Shown here: positions 15,768-22,434 of the stretch, one piece after another
How positions within the stretch are numbered: the stretch's first letter is position 1
How the letters are laid out: the number at the start of each line of letters is the position of its first letter
Assembly: GCA_964530225.1 (NCBI GenBank)
Contig: CAZHBA010000050.1
Location: forward strand, 1 to 22,434
Reading direction: 5' to 3'
From: CAZHBA01 sp964530225
GTDB lineage: Bacteria; Pseudomonadota; Alphaproteobacteria; UBA6615
DNA: 22,434 nt
The notes under the pieces: generated by a model
What the model saw: the letters and a program-made list of their open reading frames with translations, nothing else
Databases searched by the model: none
Told to the model about the DNA's origin: nothing
Program-made: the position numbers and the translations under genes

Positions 15768-15771
15768 TAAG

Positions 15772-15805
15772 ACCTCATGGTTCGACAAGCTCACCATGAG
15801 GTTTT
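15772..15805 (+). terminator. REP-like hairpin acting as terminator of the sulfurtransferase gene
   Basis: Perfect 10-bp arms ACCTCATGGT (15772-15781) and ACCATGAGGT (15793-15802) flank the loop TCGACAAGCTC, followed directly by TTTT (15802-15805). It starts five bases after the sulfurtransferase stop. It works in form as an intrinsic terminator, and its loop is the REP-like GAGCTTGTCGA core in reverse. Confidence 0.7.
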
Positions 15806-15813
15806 ACCTTGAA

Positions 15814-15842
15814 CCTCATCCTGAGCCTGTTGAAGGATGAGG
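15814..15842. repeat. REP-like hairpin, inverted partner
   Basis: Perfect 9-bp arms CCTCATCCT (15814-15822) and AGGATGAGG (15834-15842) flank GAGCCTGTTGA. It stands 11 bases after the preceding hairpin and in opposite orientation, so the two make a REPIN/BIME-like pair. Compared in the same orientation, two stem base pairs differ on both arms (CC/GG versus GG/CC), which keeps the pairing. Confidence 0.65.
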
Positions 15843-15873
15843 ATCGCAGAAGCAACCTAGAAGAGTAGACACC

Positions 15874-16836
15874 ATGTCCCTGCCGAAATCGTTTCAAGGC
15901 CGCCTGTCACTGCCCGCCGTCGCCGCGCCGATGTTCCTGGTGTCGGGGCCGGAGATTGTCATCGCCACCTGCAAGGCCGGCGTCGTCGGCACCTTTCCGG
16001 CGCTCAACCAACGCGCCAGCGAGGACTTCGACGACTGGCTGACGGAAATTGACGAAGCCTTAACCGACGTCGACGCACCTTACGGGGTCAACCTGATCGT
16101 CCATAGGACCAACCCGCGCGTCGAACCGGATTTGGAGATTTGCGCTAAGCACAAGGTGCCGCTGATCATCACCTCTCTAGGCGCGGTGGCCGACCTGGTG
16201 GATACCGTGCACGACTATGGTGGCGTTGTGTTCCACGACGTCACCACGGTGCGCCACGCGCAAAAAGCGGCCGAAGCCGGCTGCGACGGGCTGATCCTGG
16301 TGTGCGCTGGCGCCGGCGGCCACGCCGGCACGCTAAGCCCCTTCGCTCTGTTGCCGGAAATTAGCACGTTTTTCGACGGCACCATCCTACTCGCCGGCGC
16401 GCTCTCCGACGGACGCGCCATCGCTGCGGCGCAGATGCTCGGTGCCGATTTGGCCTATCTCGGCACGCGCTTCATCGCCACGGCGGAAAGCGAGGCGGCC
16501 GAAGGGTTCAAGCAAATGATCGTCGACAGCGCGGCGAAGGATATTATCCATACGCCGGCGATTTCCGGCATTCCCGGCAGTTTTCTGCGCCCCAGCATCG
16601 AAGCCGCCGGCTTTGACCCCGACTACCTGCCGGAAAAAGGCGCCAGCCAGGCCGAGTTCGGCGACAATATGCAGGAGGAACGTAAGGCCTGGCGCGACGT
16701 ATGGTCGGCCGGCCAGGGGGTCGGCCAGATTGACGACGTACCCAGCGTCGCCGATCTGGTCACCCGCCTGAAGCGCGAATACGATGTGGCAATCGCCGAC
16801 TTCAACACCGCAACTGCTGTCGCGGCGGCGCAATAG
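15874..16836 (+). CDS. Nitronate monooxygenase-like FMN enzyme
   Basis: A 320-residue TIM-barrel flavoprotein of the nitronate monooxygenase/2-nitropropane dioxygenase family. Visible features are PAVAAPMFLVSGPE (about 13-26), GVVGTFPALNQR, VNLIVHRTNPR, and the FMN-site segment GAGGHAGTL with the conserved histidine near residue 151, then LAGALSDGRAIAAAQMLGADLAYLGTRFIAT. In the family these bind FMN and oxidise alkyl nitronates; related members act as enoyl reductases or on other substrates. The ATG is preceded by AGAAGAG. The frame after the TAG stop stays open for a further 34 codons, noted as a finding. It stands alone, after the REP-like pair and convergent with the aldolase gene. Confidence 0.9.
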   Translation: MSLPKSFQGRLSLPAVAAPMFLVSGPEIVIATCKAGVVGTFPALNQRASEDFDDWLTEIDEALTDVDAPYGVNLIVHRTNPRVEPDLEICAKHKVPLIITSLGAVADLVDTVHDYGGVVFHDVTTVRHAQKAAEAGCDGLILVCAGAGGHAGTLSPFALLPEISTFFDGTILLAGALSDGRAIAAAQMLGADLAYLGTRFIATAESEAAEGFKQMIVDSAAKDIIHTPAISGIPGSFLRPSIEAAGFDPDYLPEKGASQAEFGDNMQEERKAWRDVWSAGQGVGQIDDVPSVADLVTRLKREYDVAIADFNTATAVAAAQ

Positions 16837-16919
16837 CCCTTGGGCAACACCGCTACCCGAAATGCCATCGTCGCGGCCTTTCGCGCCGGCGATCTCGACA
16901 ACATCGAAAGTACGGTACG

Positions 16920-17576
16920 TCAAGTGCGCTTCCAGCCATAAATATCAACAGACGTCTTGCCGCTACGCAGAACCTCCATCATCTCGGCCTCGCGGGCCTC
17001 GCGTGTGTTCGACGCCATGATGGCCTCACCGACCAGTTCGCGCGGAATGGCGACGACGCCGTCGCCGTCACCGATCACCAAATCGCCTGGCTGCACGATA
17101 ACGTCACCCATGGCCAGGGGCTGGGCCAGTGCACCCTTGAAATTCTGATCCTTTTCGGTGCCGCGCATGCAGGTGCCGTGCGCGAACACGTTGAAGCCTA
17201 GGCCGATCATCTCGTTGCCGTCGCGCACACAGCCGTTAATCACCAACCCGCCAAGGCCGCGCGCCTGGGCCGAAACGGTCATCACCTCGCCCCAATACCC
17301 AGCGTCGTAATGGCCGCCGACATCGACGACCAGCACGTCGCCCGGTTTGGCCTCGGCCAAAGCAAAATGGAGCCACAGATTATCACCCGGCGCGCCCTTC
17401 ACCGTGAAAGCCGGACCGCAGATCCGCATGGTCCTATCGAGGGGTTTGATCGCCGCCGGCAAGGAGCCAATCTTGCCCGCCGCCTCGTGGATAGTCGATG
17501 CCGAGATCGACGCCGCGGCGGCCAGTTCGTCAGCCGTCGGACGCGAAAAATCGCTCACAGGGTTGCCATCGCTCAT
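16920..17576 (-). CDS. RraA-like class II aldolase/decarboxylase
   Basis: A 218-residue protein of the RraA/HMG-CHA aldolase family. Active members cleave 4-hydroxy-4-methyl-2-oxoglutarate or 4-carboxy-4-hydroxy-2-oxoadipate to pyruvate, and decarboxylate oxaloacetate, with a divalent metal. The key region AGYWGEVMTVSAQARGLGG then NGCVRDG contains Arg118 and Asp119, the substrate- and metal-binding pair that true RraA regulators of RNase E share only in part. GDGDGVVAIP (about 167-176) is the typical later motif. AGGGAGAGGGAAGAG precedes the ATG. The gene is divergent from the Mct operon, with 124 bases between the starts. It might feed or drain pyruvate near that pathway, but this is only context. 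Confidence 0.88.
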   Translation of the reverse strand: MSDGNPVSDFSRPTADELAAAASISASTIHEAAGKIGSLPAAIKPLDRTMRICGPAFTVKGAPGDNLWLHFALAEAKPGDVLVVDVGGHYDAGYWGEVMTVSAQARGLGGLVINGCVRDGNEMIGLGFNVFAHGTCMRGTEKDQNFKGALAQPLAMGDVIVQPGDLVIGDGDGVVAIPRELVGEAIMASNTREAREAEMMEVLRSGKTSVDIYGWKRT

Positions 17577-17632
17577 ATCTCTTCCCTCTCCCTATTTTAA
17601 TTATCGGCCGACAATGGTTTTATGCTTGGCGT

Positions 17633-17656
17633 GCCGCCCGGGTAGGCGGCGGTTTT
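17633..17656 (+). promoter_or_regulatory. GC-rich hairpin plus T run in the leader region of the Mct operon
   Basis: GCCGCC (17633-17638) and GGCGGC (17645-17650) pair around CGGGTA and are followed by GGTTTT. It resembles an intrinsic terminator but stands upstream of the Mct start, so it would act as an attenuator if transcription starts before it. An AT-rich TAATAAT at 17674-17680 could be a -10 element placed after it, in which case the hairpin is outside the message. No clear -35 is seen. Confidence 0.3.
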
Positions 17657-17700
17657 GGTAAGTCATAACACTGTAATAATAGAAACCCGGACCCATAAAC

Positions 17701-18915
17701 ATGAACGGCATACTTTCTGGACTGCGCGTTGTCGAGGGCTCGGCATTTGTCGCCGCACCCCTATGCGGTATGACCCTGGCGCAGATGGGTGCCGACGTGA
17801 TTCGCTTCGACCTGCCCGGCGGTGGTATCGACTACCGGCGCTGGCCCATGGCACATACCGGCCTGAGCATCTATTGGGCCAGTCTCAACAAGGGTAAGCG
17901 CTCGCTGGTGGTCGACTTCCGCCAGCCAGAAGGCCAGGAGCTTTTGAGCGAGCTTATCACCGCGCCGGGCGACGACCGGGGCATCCTGTCGACCAACTTC
18001 CCCATGCACGGCTGGCTCGACTACGAAACATTAAAGATACGTCGTAACGATTTGATTGCCATGAATATTATTGGTAATCCCGATGGTTCCGTGGCAGTCG
18101 ATTACACGGTTAATTCTGCCGTCGGCTTTCCCTTTGTCACCGGCGAAGGTGCCGAGGAGGCGCCGGTCAATCACGTGTTTCCCGGCTGGGACGTGTCGAC
18201 CGGCTACGCCGCGGCGATGGGCATTCTGGTCGCCGAGCGCCACCGCTGCCTGACCGGCGAGGGCCAGCACGTCAAATTGTCGCTCGCCGACGTGGCTTTC
18301 GCCACGGTTGGCAATCTAGGCTACATCGGCGAGGTGCAGATCAACAACGAAGAGCGTCCCAATGTGGGCAATAGCGTTTATGGCAGCTACGGTGCCGACT
18401 TCGCCACCAACGACGGCCGCCGGGTGATGATTATCGCCGTATCGGTGTCCCAGTGGGAAAAGCTGGTGGACGCCACGGAGAGCGCCGCGGCGATGGTGAA
18501 ATTGGAAGGCGAGCTCGGCCTCGACTTCGCGAAGGAAGAGCATCGCTACGAGGCACGCGAGCCCATCGGCGAGATAATCGCCGCCTGGTGTAGCGCACAC
18601 ACGCTGGCCGAAGTGCGCGCCACCTTCGAGAAAAATAATGTGTGCTGGGGTCCCTATCAGACCTTTACCCAGATGGTGGCGGAAGACCCGCGTTGCACGC
18701 CGGCCAATCCCCTGTTCCAGGAGGTCGAGCAGCCCGGCATCGGCAGCTACCTTATACCCGGCGTGCCGCACCAATTCAGCGCCGTCGAGCGCGCCCATCC
18801 GCACAGCCCGCAATTGGGCGAACACACCGACGAAATTTTGGCCGACGACCTCGGTCTCAGCAGCAGCGAGATCGGCATCTTGCACGACCGTAGCATCATT
18901 GCAGGACCCGAGTAA
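17701..18915 (+). CDS. mct: Mesaconyl-CoA C1-C4 CoA transferase (2-methylfumaryl-CoA isomerase)
   Basis: A 404-residue class III (CaiB/BaiF) CoA transferase. Its sequence matches my memory of Chloroflexus Mct along its length: GLRVVEGSAFVAAPL at the N-terminus, MTLAQMGADVIRFD, GGGIDYRRWP, TNFPMHGWL, VDYTVN, NHVFPGWDVSTGY and EQPGIGSYLIPG. Asp164 in GWDVSTGY aligns with the acyl-anhydride-forming aspartate of the family. Mct moves CoA within one molecule, from the C1 to the C4 carboxyl of mesaconate. In the 3-hydroxypropionate bicycle this prepares mesaconyl-C4-CoA for hydration. The next gene, Meh, is exactly the following enzyme, and its ATG overlaps this stop (TAATG). No strong ribosome site is seen before the ATG. 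Another intermolecular CoA transferase is the main alternative. Confidence 0.85.
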   Translation: MNGILSGLRVVEGSAFVAAPLCGMTLAQMGADVIRFDLPGGGIDYRRWPMAHTGLSIYWASLNKGKRSLVVDFRQPEGQELLSELITAPGDDRGILSTNFPMHGWLDYETLKIRRNDLIAMNIIGNPDGSVAVDYTVNSAVGFPFVTGEGAEEAPVNHVFPGWDVSTGYAAAMGILVAERHRCLTGEGQHVKLSLADVAFATVGNLGYIGEVQINNEERPNVGNSVYGSYGADFATNDGRRVMIIAVSVSQWEKLVDATESAAAMVKLEGELGLDFAKEEHRYEAREPIGEIIAAWCSAHTLAEVRATFEKNNVCWGPYQTFTQMVAEDPRCTPANPLFQEVEQPGIGSYLIPGVPHQFSAVERAHPHSPQLGEHTDEILADDLGLSSSEIGILHDRSIIAGPE

Positions 18916-19784
18916 TGCCAACTCAATCAATAAAAATTAACCCCGATATCAGTTACAGCGACTGGATCCCGACGGTCGAAAGTGTGACCGAAACCCTCAA
19001 CCTCATTCAGGCGCGCAAGTTCGCCAATGTTCTCGATATCGACGAGATGCTGTTCGAGGACGGCAGCGAGCTGCCGTCCATGTGGCACTGGGTGTATTTC
19101 CTCCTGCGCGCACCAACCGCGAAGATCGGCACCGATGGTCATCCCGAACGCGGCGGCTTTTTCCCGCCAGTCGAGCTGCAGCGGCGCATGTTCGCCGGCG
19201 CACAGACTATTTTTCACAAGCCGCTGGTGATCGGCCAGCCGGCGACGCGTTCCGGCACCATTACCAATCTCGAAGAGAAGGAGGGCCGTAGCGGTCGCCT
19301 GGTGCTGGCCACCGCGCAATACAACATCGAACAAGGCGGCGAGCTGTGCATCGCGGACACCCACAATATCGTCTATCTGGCCGGCGGAAACGATCCTGTC
19401 CCCGCGCCGGGACCGGACGTGTTCACCGTTCCCAACGGCGCCTGGCACCGCACTGTTAAGGCCGATCCGGTACTGCTGTTCCGCTATTCGGCGCTGAACT
19501 TCAACAGTCACCGCATCCACTACGACGCCGAATACGCCAAGAATGAGGAAGGCTATCCCGGTCTCGTCGTGCAAGGCCCCCTCACCTCCATTCTATTGGC
19601 TGAAATGGCTCGGGCGAAAATGGGTGCGACAATTACCGAATACAGTTTCCGCGGTCGGGCGCCAATCTTCGAGCCGTGGCCGTTCCATCTGGTCGGCCAG
19701 CCGGGCGAAGACGGGTCGGTGGAGTTGAAAGCGGTACGCAACGACGGCACCGTCGCCATGACGGCAACGGCAAAATTTGGGTAA
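18915..19784 (+). CDS. meh: Mesaconyl-C4-CoA hydratase (3-methylfumaryl-CoA hydratase), hot-dog fold
   Basis: A 289-residue double hot-dog protein of the MaoC/FAS1-like dehydratase group. The first half has MWHWVYFLLRAP and RRMFAGAQTIFHKPLVIGQP; the second half has DPVLLFRYSALNFNSHRIHYD (about 185-205), which carries the Asn/His catalytic-type motif, then YPGLVVQGPLTSILLAEM. This arrangement fits Meh, which hydrates mesaconyl-C4-CoA to (S)-citramalyl-CoA. The order Mct then Meh with a one-base overlap supports the call strongly, because the product of one is the substrate of the other. A citramalyl-CoA lyase would then give acetyl-CoA and pyruvate; no such lyase is in the window. A generic MaoC-type hydratase is the alternative. 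Confidence 0.82.
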   Translation: MPTQSIKINPDISYSDWIPTVESVTETLNLIQARKFANVLDIDEMLFEDGSELPSMWHWVYFLLRAPTAKIGTDGHPERGGFFPPVELQRRMFAGAQTIFHKPLVIGQPATRSGTITNLEEKEGRSGRLVLATAQYNIEQGGELCIADTHNIVYLAGGNDPVPAPGPDVFTVPNGAWHRTVKADPVLLFRYSALNFNSHRIHYDAEYAKNEEGYPGLVVQGPLTSILLAEMARAKMGATITEYSFRGRAPIFEPWPFHLVGQPGEDGSVELKAVRNDGTVAMTATAKFG

Positions 19785-19792
19785 GATCGGGT

Positions 19793-21484
19793 ATGGACAA
19801 CATCACCCCTTCCGGTACACCACTCGCTGCCAGCGACGCGCTAAACCTGTCGCGTTCCGCACTGACGGCAGCACAGAACCATCTGGAGACGCTGCAAATG
19901 GCGGCGGCTTCACTCGCTGCGCCCGGCGGGCCGATCGACCCGGAGCGCCTGACCGCCCACCAATACGCGCTGCACAGCTACGCCTGGATGGCGACCTACG
20001 TCACCGCGCTGGCTCAACTGCTCGGCTGGGCCGAACGACTGCAGAAAAAGGGATCGCTCGGCGAGCTTGAAACCATGATCCTGCAATGCGGCTTCGGCGC
20101 CTACCTCAAACAGTTGCGCCACGGCATCGCCATGAGCCAGGACGAATACGCGCGGCCGGGCGATCTCGGCGTTGATGATGTGGGTATTCTCAACTCGCCA
20201 GAGGCACGACAGCTGATGGCGCGTGGCGGCACCATCGCGGTACGCCAGCAGATCGCGCACCTGCTCAGCGAACGCCGCGGCACCGGCGATTTCGGCAATC
20301 TTGGCCTCGACGAGACCCATTCGCTGATCCGCGACCAATTCGCGCGCTTCGCCGACGAGAAGGTGGCACCGGCGGCCCAAGCCTGGCACATCGCCGACGA
20401 TCTAATTCCGCTGGAGATCATCACCGAAATGGGTAAACTCGGCGTCTTTGGCCTGACGGTGCCGGAGGAAGATGGCGGCCTCGGCCTCGACAAGACCGCC
20501 ATGTGCGTCGTCACCGAGGAGCTGTCGCGCGGTTATATCGGCGTTGGCTCGCTGGGCACCCGTTCGGAGATCGCCGCCGAACTCATCCGCGTCAACGGCA
20601 CCCCTGAACAGAAGGAACGCTATCTGACACGCATCGCTTCGGGAGAAATTTTGCCGACCGCGGTGTTCACCGAGCCCAACCACGGCTCCGACCTGGCGCG
20701 CATCCGCACCCGCGCCGAGCACACCAGCAGCGGCTACCGCGTCACCGGCAACAAGATCTGGATTACCCACGGTGCACGCTCCGACCTGATGACGCTAATG
20801 GCGCGCACCAACCCGGACGAAGAGGGCTACCGCGGCCTCAGCATGTTCCTCGCCGAAAAGCCGCGCGGCACGATCGACGACCCCTTCCCGGCGCCGGGCA
20901 TGAGCGGCACTGAGATCCGCGTGCTCGGCTATCGCGGCATGAAGGAATACGAGATCGCCTTCGACAACTTCGAGGTGCCTAATGACGCGCTGCTCGGTGG
21001 CGCCGAAGGCGACGGCTTCAAGCAACTAATGTCGAGTTTTGAGACCGCGCGCATCCAAACCGCCGCGCGCGCCGTCGGCGTGGCGCAAAACGCGCTCGAA
21101 CTATCGCTGGGCTACGTCAACGACCGCAGCCAATTCAAGCGGCCGATCCGCGACTTCGCCCGTGTCGGCGGCAAACTAGGCTGGATGGCGGTGGAGACCA
21201 TGATCGCCCGCCAGCTCGCCTACTACGCCGCGCGCCAGCGCGACGCCGGCCAGCGCTGCGACATCGAGGCCGGCATGGCCAAGCTGCTCGGCGCGCGAGT
21301 CGCCTGGTCGAACGCCGACAACGGCGTGCAGATCCATGGCGGTAACGGCTATGCGGAAGAATTCGTCATGTCGCGGGTGCTGTGCGATGCGCGCATCTTG
21401 AATATTTTCGAGGGCGCAGCGGAAATCCAGGCCGGCATCATCGCCCGCGGGCTGCTCAGCCGCTCCAACCGGCCGACCAGCTAA
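19793..21484 (+). CDS. mcd: Methylsuccinyl-CoA dehydrogenase-like acyl-CoA dehydrogenase
   Basis: A 563-residue FAD enzyme that would oxidise (2S)-methylsuccinyl-CoA to mesaconyl-C1-CoA and pass electrons to ETF. Residues about 170-555 are an acyl-CoA dehydrogenase core: TVPEEDGGLGL, FTEPNHGSDLARIRTRA, GNKIWITHG, QIHGGNGYAEEF, and the catalytic Glu540 in IFEGAAEIQ. The first 165 residues are an extra helical-looking domain (ALHSYAWMATYVTALAQLLGWAERLQ) absent from ordinary 380-residue family members but typical of Mcd of the ethylmalonyl-CoA pathway. The ATG at 19793 is eight bases after the Meh stop, with only a weak GATCGGG before it; a longer reading from 19676 lies inside Meh and is rejected. 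The product is the substrate of Mct in the same operon. Another long acyl-CoA dehydrogenase remains possible. Confidence 0.8.
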   Translation: MDNITPSGTPLAASDALNLSRSALTAAQNHLETLQMAAASLAAPGGPIDPERLTAHQYALHSYAWMATYVTALAQLLGWAERLQKKGSLGELETMILQCGFGAYLKQLRHGIAMSQDEYARPGDLGVDDVGILNSPEARQLMARGGTIAVRQQIAHLLSERRGTGDFGNLGLDETHSLIRDQFARFADEKVAPAAQAWHIADDLIPLEIITEMGKLGVFGLTVPEEDGGLGLDKTAMCVVTEELSRGYIGVGSLGTRSEIAAELIRVNGTPEQKERYLTRIASGEILPTAVFTEPNHGSDLARIRTRAEHTSSGYRVTGNKIWITHGARSDLMTLMARTNPDEEGYRGLSMFLAEKPRGTIDDPFPAPGMSGTEIRVLGYRGMKEYEIAFDNFEVPNDALLGGAEGDGFKQLMSSFETARIQTAARAVGVAQNALELSLGYVNDRSQFKRPIRDFARVGGKLGWMAVETMIARQLAYYAARQRDAGQRCDIEAGMAKLLGARVAWSNADNGVQIHGGNGYAEEFVMSRVLCDARILNIFEGAAEIQAGIIARGLLSRSNRPTS

Positions 21485-21492
21485 ATTCTACG

Positions 21493-22320
21493 ATGACCGG
21501 CGCCGGTGTCCATATCGTCGACAGCGTAACCCTGCTCGGACCCGACGACGCGAGCAAAGTCGCCATCGCCGCATCCCATGGCGGCGTCTATGCCGGCTAT
21601 CTGGCAGCGCGCGCCGGCGTGCGCGCGGTAATTTTACACGATGCCGGAATCGGCCTCGACGACGCCGGCATCGGTTCGCTGGGTTACCTACAGGACCTAG
21701 GCATCGCCGCCGCGACCATCGATTACCGCAGCGCAATCATCGGCAATGGCAATAGCATGGCCGATGACGGCATCATCAGTTTCGTCAACAATGCCGCCGC
21801 CGGGCTTGGCTGCACGCCAGGCCAGACGGCGATGGAGTGCGCCCGGGCCATGGGGACCGCGCCAGGTGGCTCCGGCGATGTACCGGTCTATGAGGAAGCG
21901 CGCTTTATTATCCGCGAAGGCAACGGCAGGCCGGAGGTACGTGGTTGTGATTCCGTTTCCTTGGTCAAACCGGAAGACGAAGGCGTAATCGTTATCACCG
22001 CTTCCCACGGCGAGGTGCTGGCGGGATCGCCGACCTGGGGCAGCCGCCCCAAGGTTCTCGCCGCCGTGTTCAACGACGCCGGCTCGGACGTGGCGAGCCG
22101 CCTGCCCGACCTCGACAACCACGGCATCGCCGCGGCCACCATCGCCACCGCCAGTGCGCGCATCGGCGACGCAAGATCGGGCTACAACGACGGCGTGATC
22201 TCCCACGTCAATGAAACTGCCGCCGCGTTCGGCGCTACGCCGGGCATGACCTGTATCGCCTTCGTCGATTTGGTGAGCAAAAAGGTGGGTGGCCAGAACT
22301 CGACCGGCCGGATCTTGTGA
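21493..22320 (+). CDS. Unrecognised protein made of two tandem repeats
   Basis: I cannot name this 275-residue protein. It has two homologous halves, residues about 10-119 and 153-259, joined by a linker containing YEEARFIIREGNGRPEVRG. Shared marks are DSVxL, ASHG (27-30 and 170-173), DAG (50-52 and 195-197), GIAAATI (70-76 and 211-217), DGxIS-VN (92-99 and 233-240) and TPG (108-110 and 249-251). The invariant His, Asp and Ser/Asn residues could form a binding or catalytic site at a pseudo-dimer interface. There is no signal peptide or membrane helix, so it should be cytoplasmic. The ATG is eight bases after the Mcd-like stop, with no strong ribosome site, which implies coupling. By place it may serve the mesaconyl-CoA route. 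Confidence 0.8.
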   Translation: MTGAGVHIVDSVTLLGPDDASKVAIAASHGGVYAGYLAARAGVRAVILHDAGIGLDDAGIGSLGYLQDLGIAAATIDYRSAIIGNGNSMADDGIISFVNNAAAGLGCTPGQTAMECARAMGTAPGGSGDVPVYEEARFIIREGNGRPEVRGCDSVSLVKPEDEGVIVITASHGEVLAGSPTWGSRPKVLAAVFNDAGSDVASRLPDLDNHGIAAATIATASARIGDARSGYNDGVISHVNETAAAFGATPGMTCIAFVDLVSKKVGGQNSTGRIL

Positions 22321-22434
22321 CCGAGGGATTTTAACCGACATTTCCCAGATAACCTCCAGAACAGTGGCAATTGTAGACAATCTCGACTACCGAAGGAAGA
22401 AGCTTCGCTCTGCGGCCATCCGATAGTCCCGACT
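22321..22434. other. Right-edge non-coding sequence
   Basis: No gene is seen in the last 114 bases. A CGAAG (22391-22395)/CTTCG (22403-22407) hairpin and a distant GACTA (22385-22389)/TAGTC (22424-22428) pairing occur, but without a T run or a known RNA pattern. The start of the next unit lies beyond the window. Confidence 0.4.

Noticed and set aside
14967..15797. Minus-strand frame (276 codons) opposite the sulfurtransferase
   Set aside because: Antisense to a clear rhodanese-family gene; no known motif and no start context.
17701..18915. Carnitine or formyl-CoA transferase
   Set aside because: The length and class III fold would fit, but the N-terminal and central motifs and the immediate Meh-like neighbour fit Mct better.
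21697..22380. Minus-strand frame opposite the two-repeat protein
   Set aside because: I considered whether this was the true gene because the plus-strand product is unknown. The plus-strand product has an internal duplication conserved at protein level and follows the operon closely, so the plus strand is preferred.
22321..22434. tRNA or other RNA gene at the right edge
   Set aside because: No cloverleaf or conserved TTCGA arm could be built; the pairings seen are short and far apart.

Overview
The window looks like chromosomal DNA of an alphaproteobacterium, probably heterotrophic and possibly Rhodospirillales-like. The grounds are GC-rich coding DNA with mostly good Shine-Dalgarno sites, a LivHMGF-type transporter, several CoA-thioester and oxidoreductase genes, a methylsuccinyl-CoA dehydrogenase-type gene (an ethylmalonyl-CoA pathway enzyme common in this class), and REP-like hairpins built on a GAGCTTGTCGA core. 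The taxon is inferred from gene style, not from a marker gene. No rRNA, tRNA, CRISPR array, transposase or phage gene was found.

Layout. (1) 1-157 is the C-terminus of a sugar-type ABC permease. (2) 241-2583 is a molybdopterin-binding subunit of the xanthine dehydrogenase/CoxL superfamily, without its FAD and Fe-S partners nearby. (3) 2594-7330, minus strand, is a five-gene branched-chain amino acid/amide-type ABC uptake operon in the order binding protein, livH, livM, livG, livF; a 15-bp hairpin with a UACG tetraloop lies between the binding-protein gene and livH. (4) 7331-7699 is a divergent control region with a tandem 21-bp repeat. (5) 7700-9807, plus strand, holds an SDR and an MFS transporter. 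(6) 9813-12246, minus strand, holds a 3-hydroxyisobutyrate dehydrogenase-like enzyme and an acyl-CoA ligase. (7) 12247-12926 is an AT-rich island with an exact 20-bp tandem repeat, a small unrecognised and possibly broken gene, and a REP-like hairpin. (8) 12927-14685, minus strand, is an SDR followed by a zinc-free quinone oxidoreductase. (9) 14883-16836, plus strand, is a two-domain sulfurtransferase and a nitronate monooxygenase-like flavoprotein, separated by an inverted pair of REP-like hairpins. (10) 16920-17576, minus strand, is an RraA-like aldolase. (11) 17701-22320, plus strand, is a tight four-gene operon.

The most interesting part is the last operon. It encodes a mesaconyl-CoA C1-C4 CoA transferase (Mct), a mesaconyl-C4-CoA hydratase (Meh), a methylsuccinyl-CoA dehydrogenase (Mcd) and an unrecognised protein made of two tandem repeats. 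Mct and Meh are known from the 3-hydroxypropionate bicycle, and Mcd from the ethylmalonyl-CoA pathway. Read together they would convert methylsuccinyl-CoA through mesaconyl-C1-CoA and mesaconyl-C4-CoA to citramalyl-CoA, which a lyase would split to acetyl-CoA and pyruvate. Joined to an upstream ethylmalonyl-CoA pathway this would give net acetyl-CoA + CO2 to pyruvate without pyruvate synthase. That hybrid is an inference from co-location; the carboxylase, mutase and lyase genes are not in the window.
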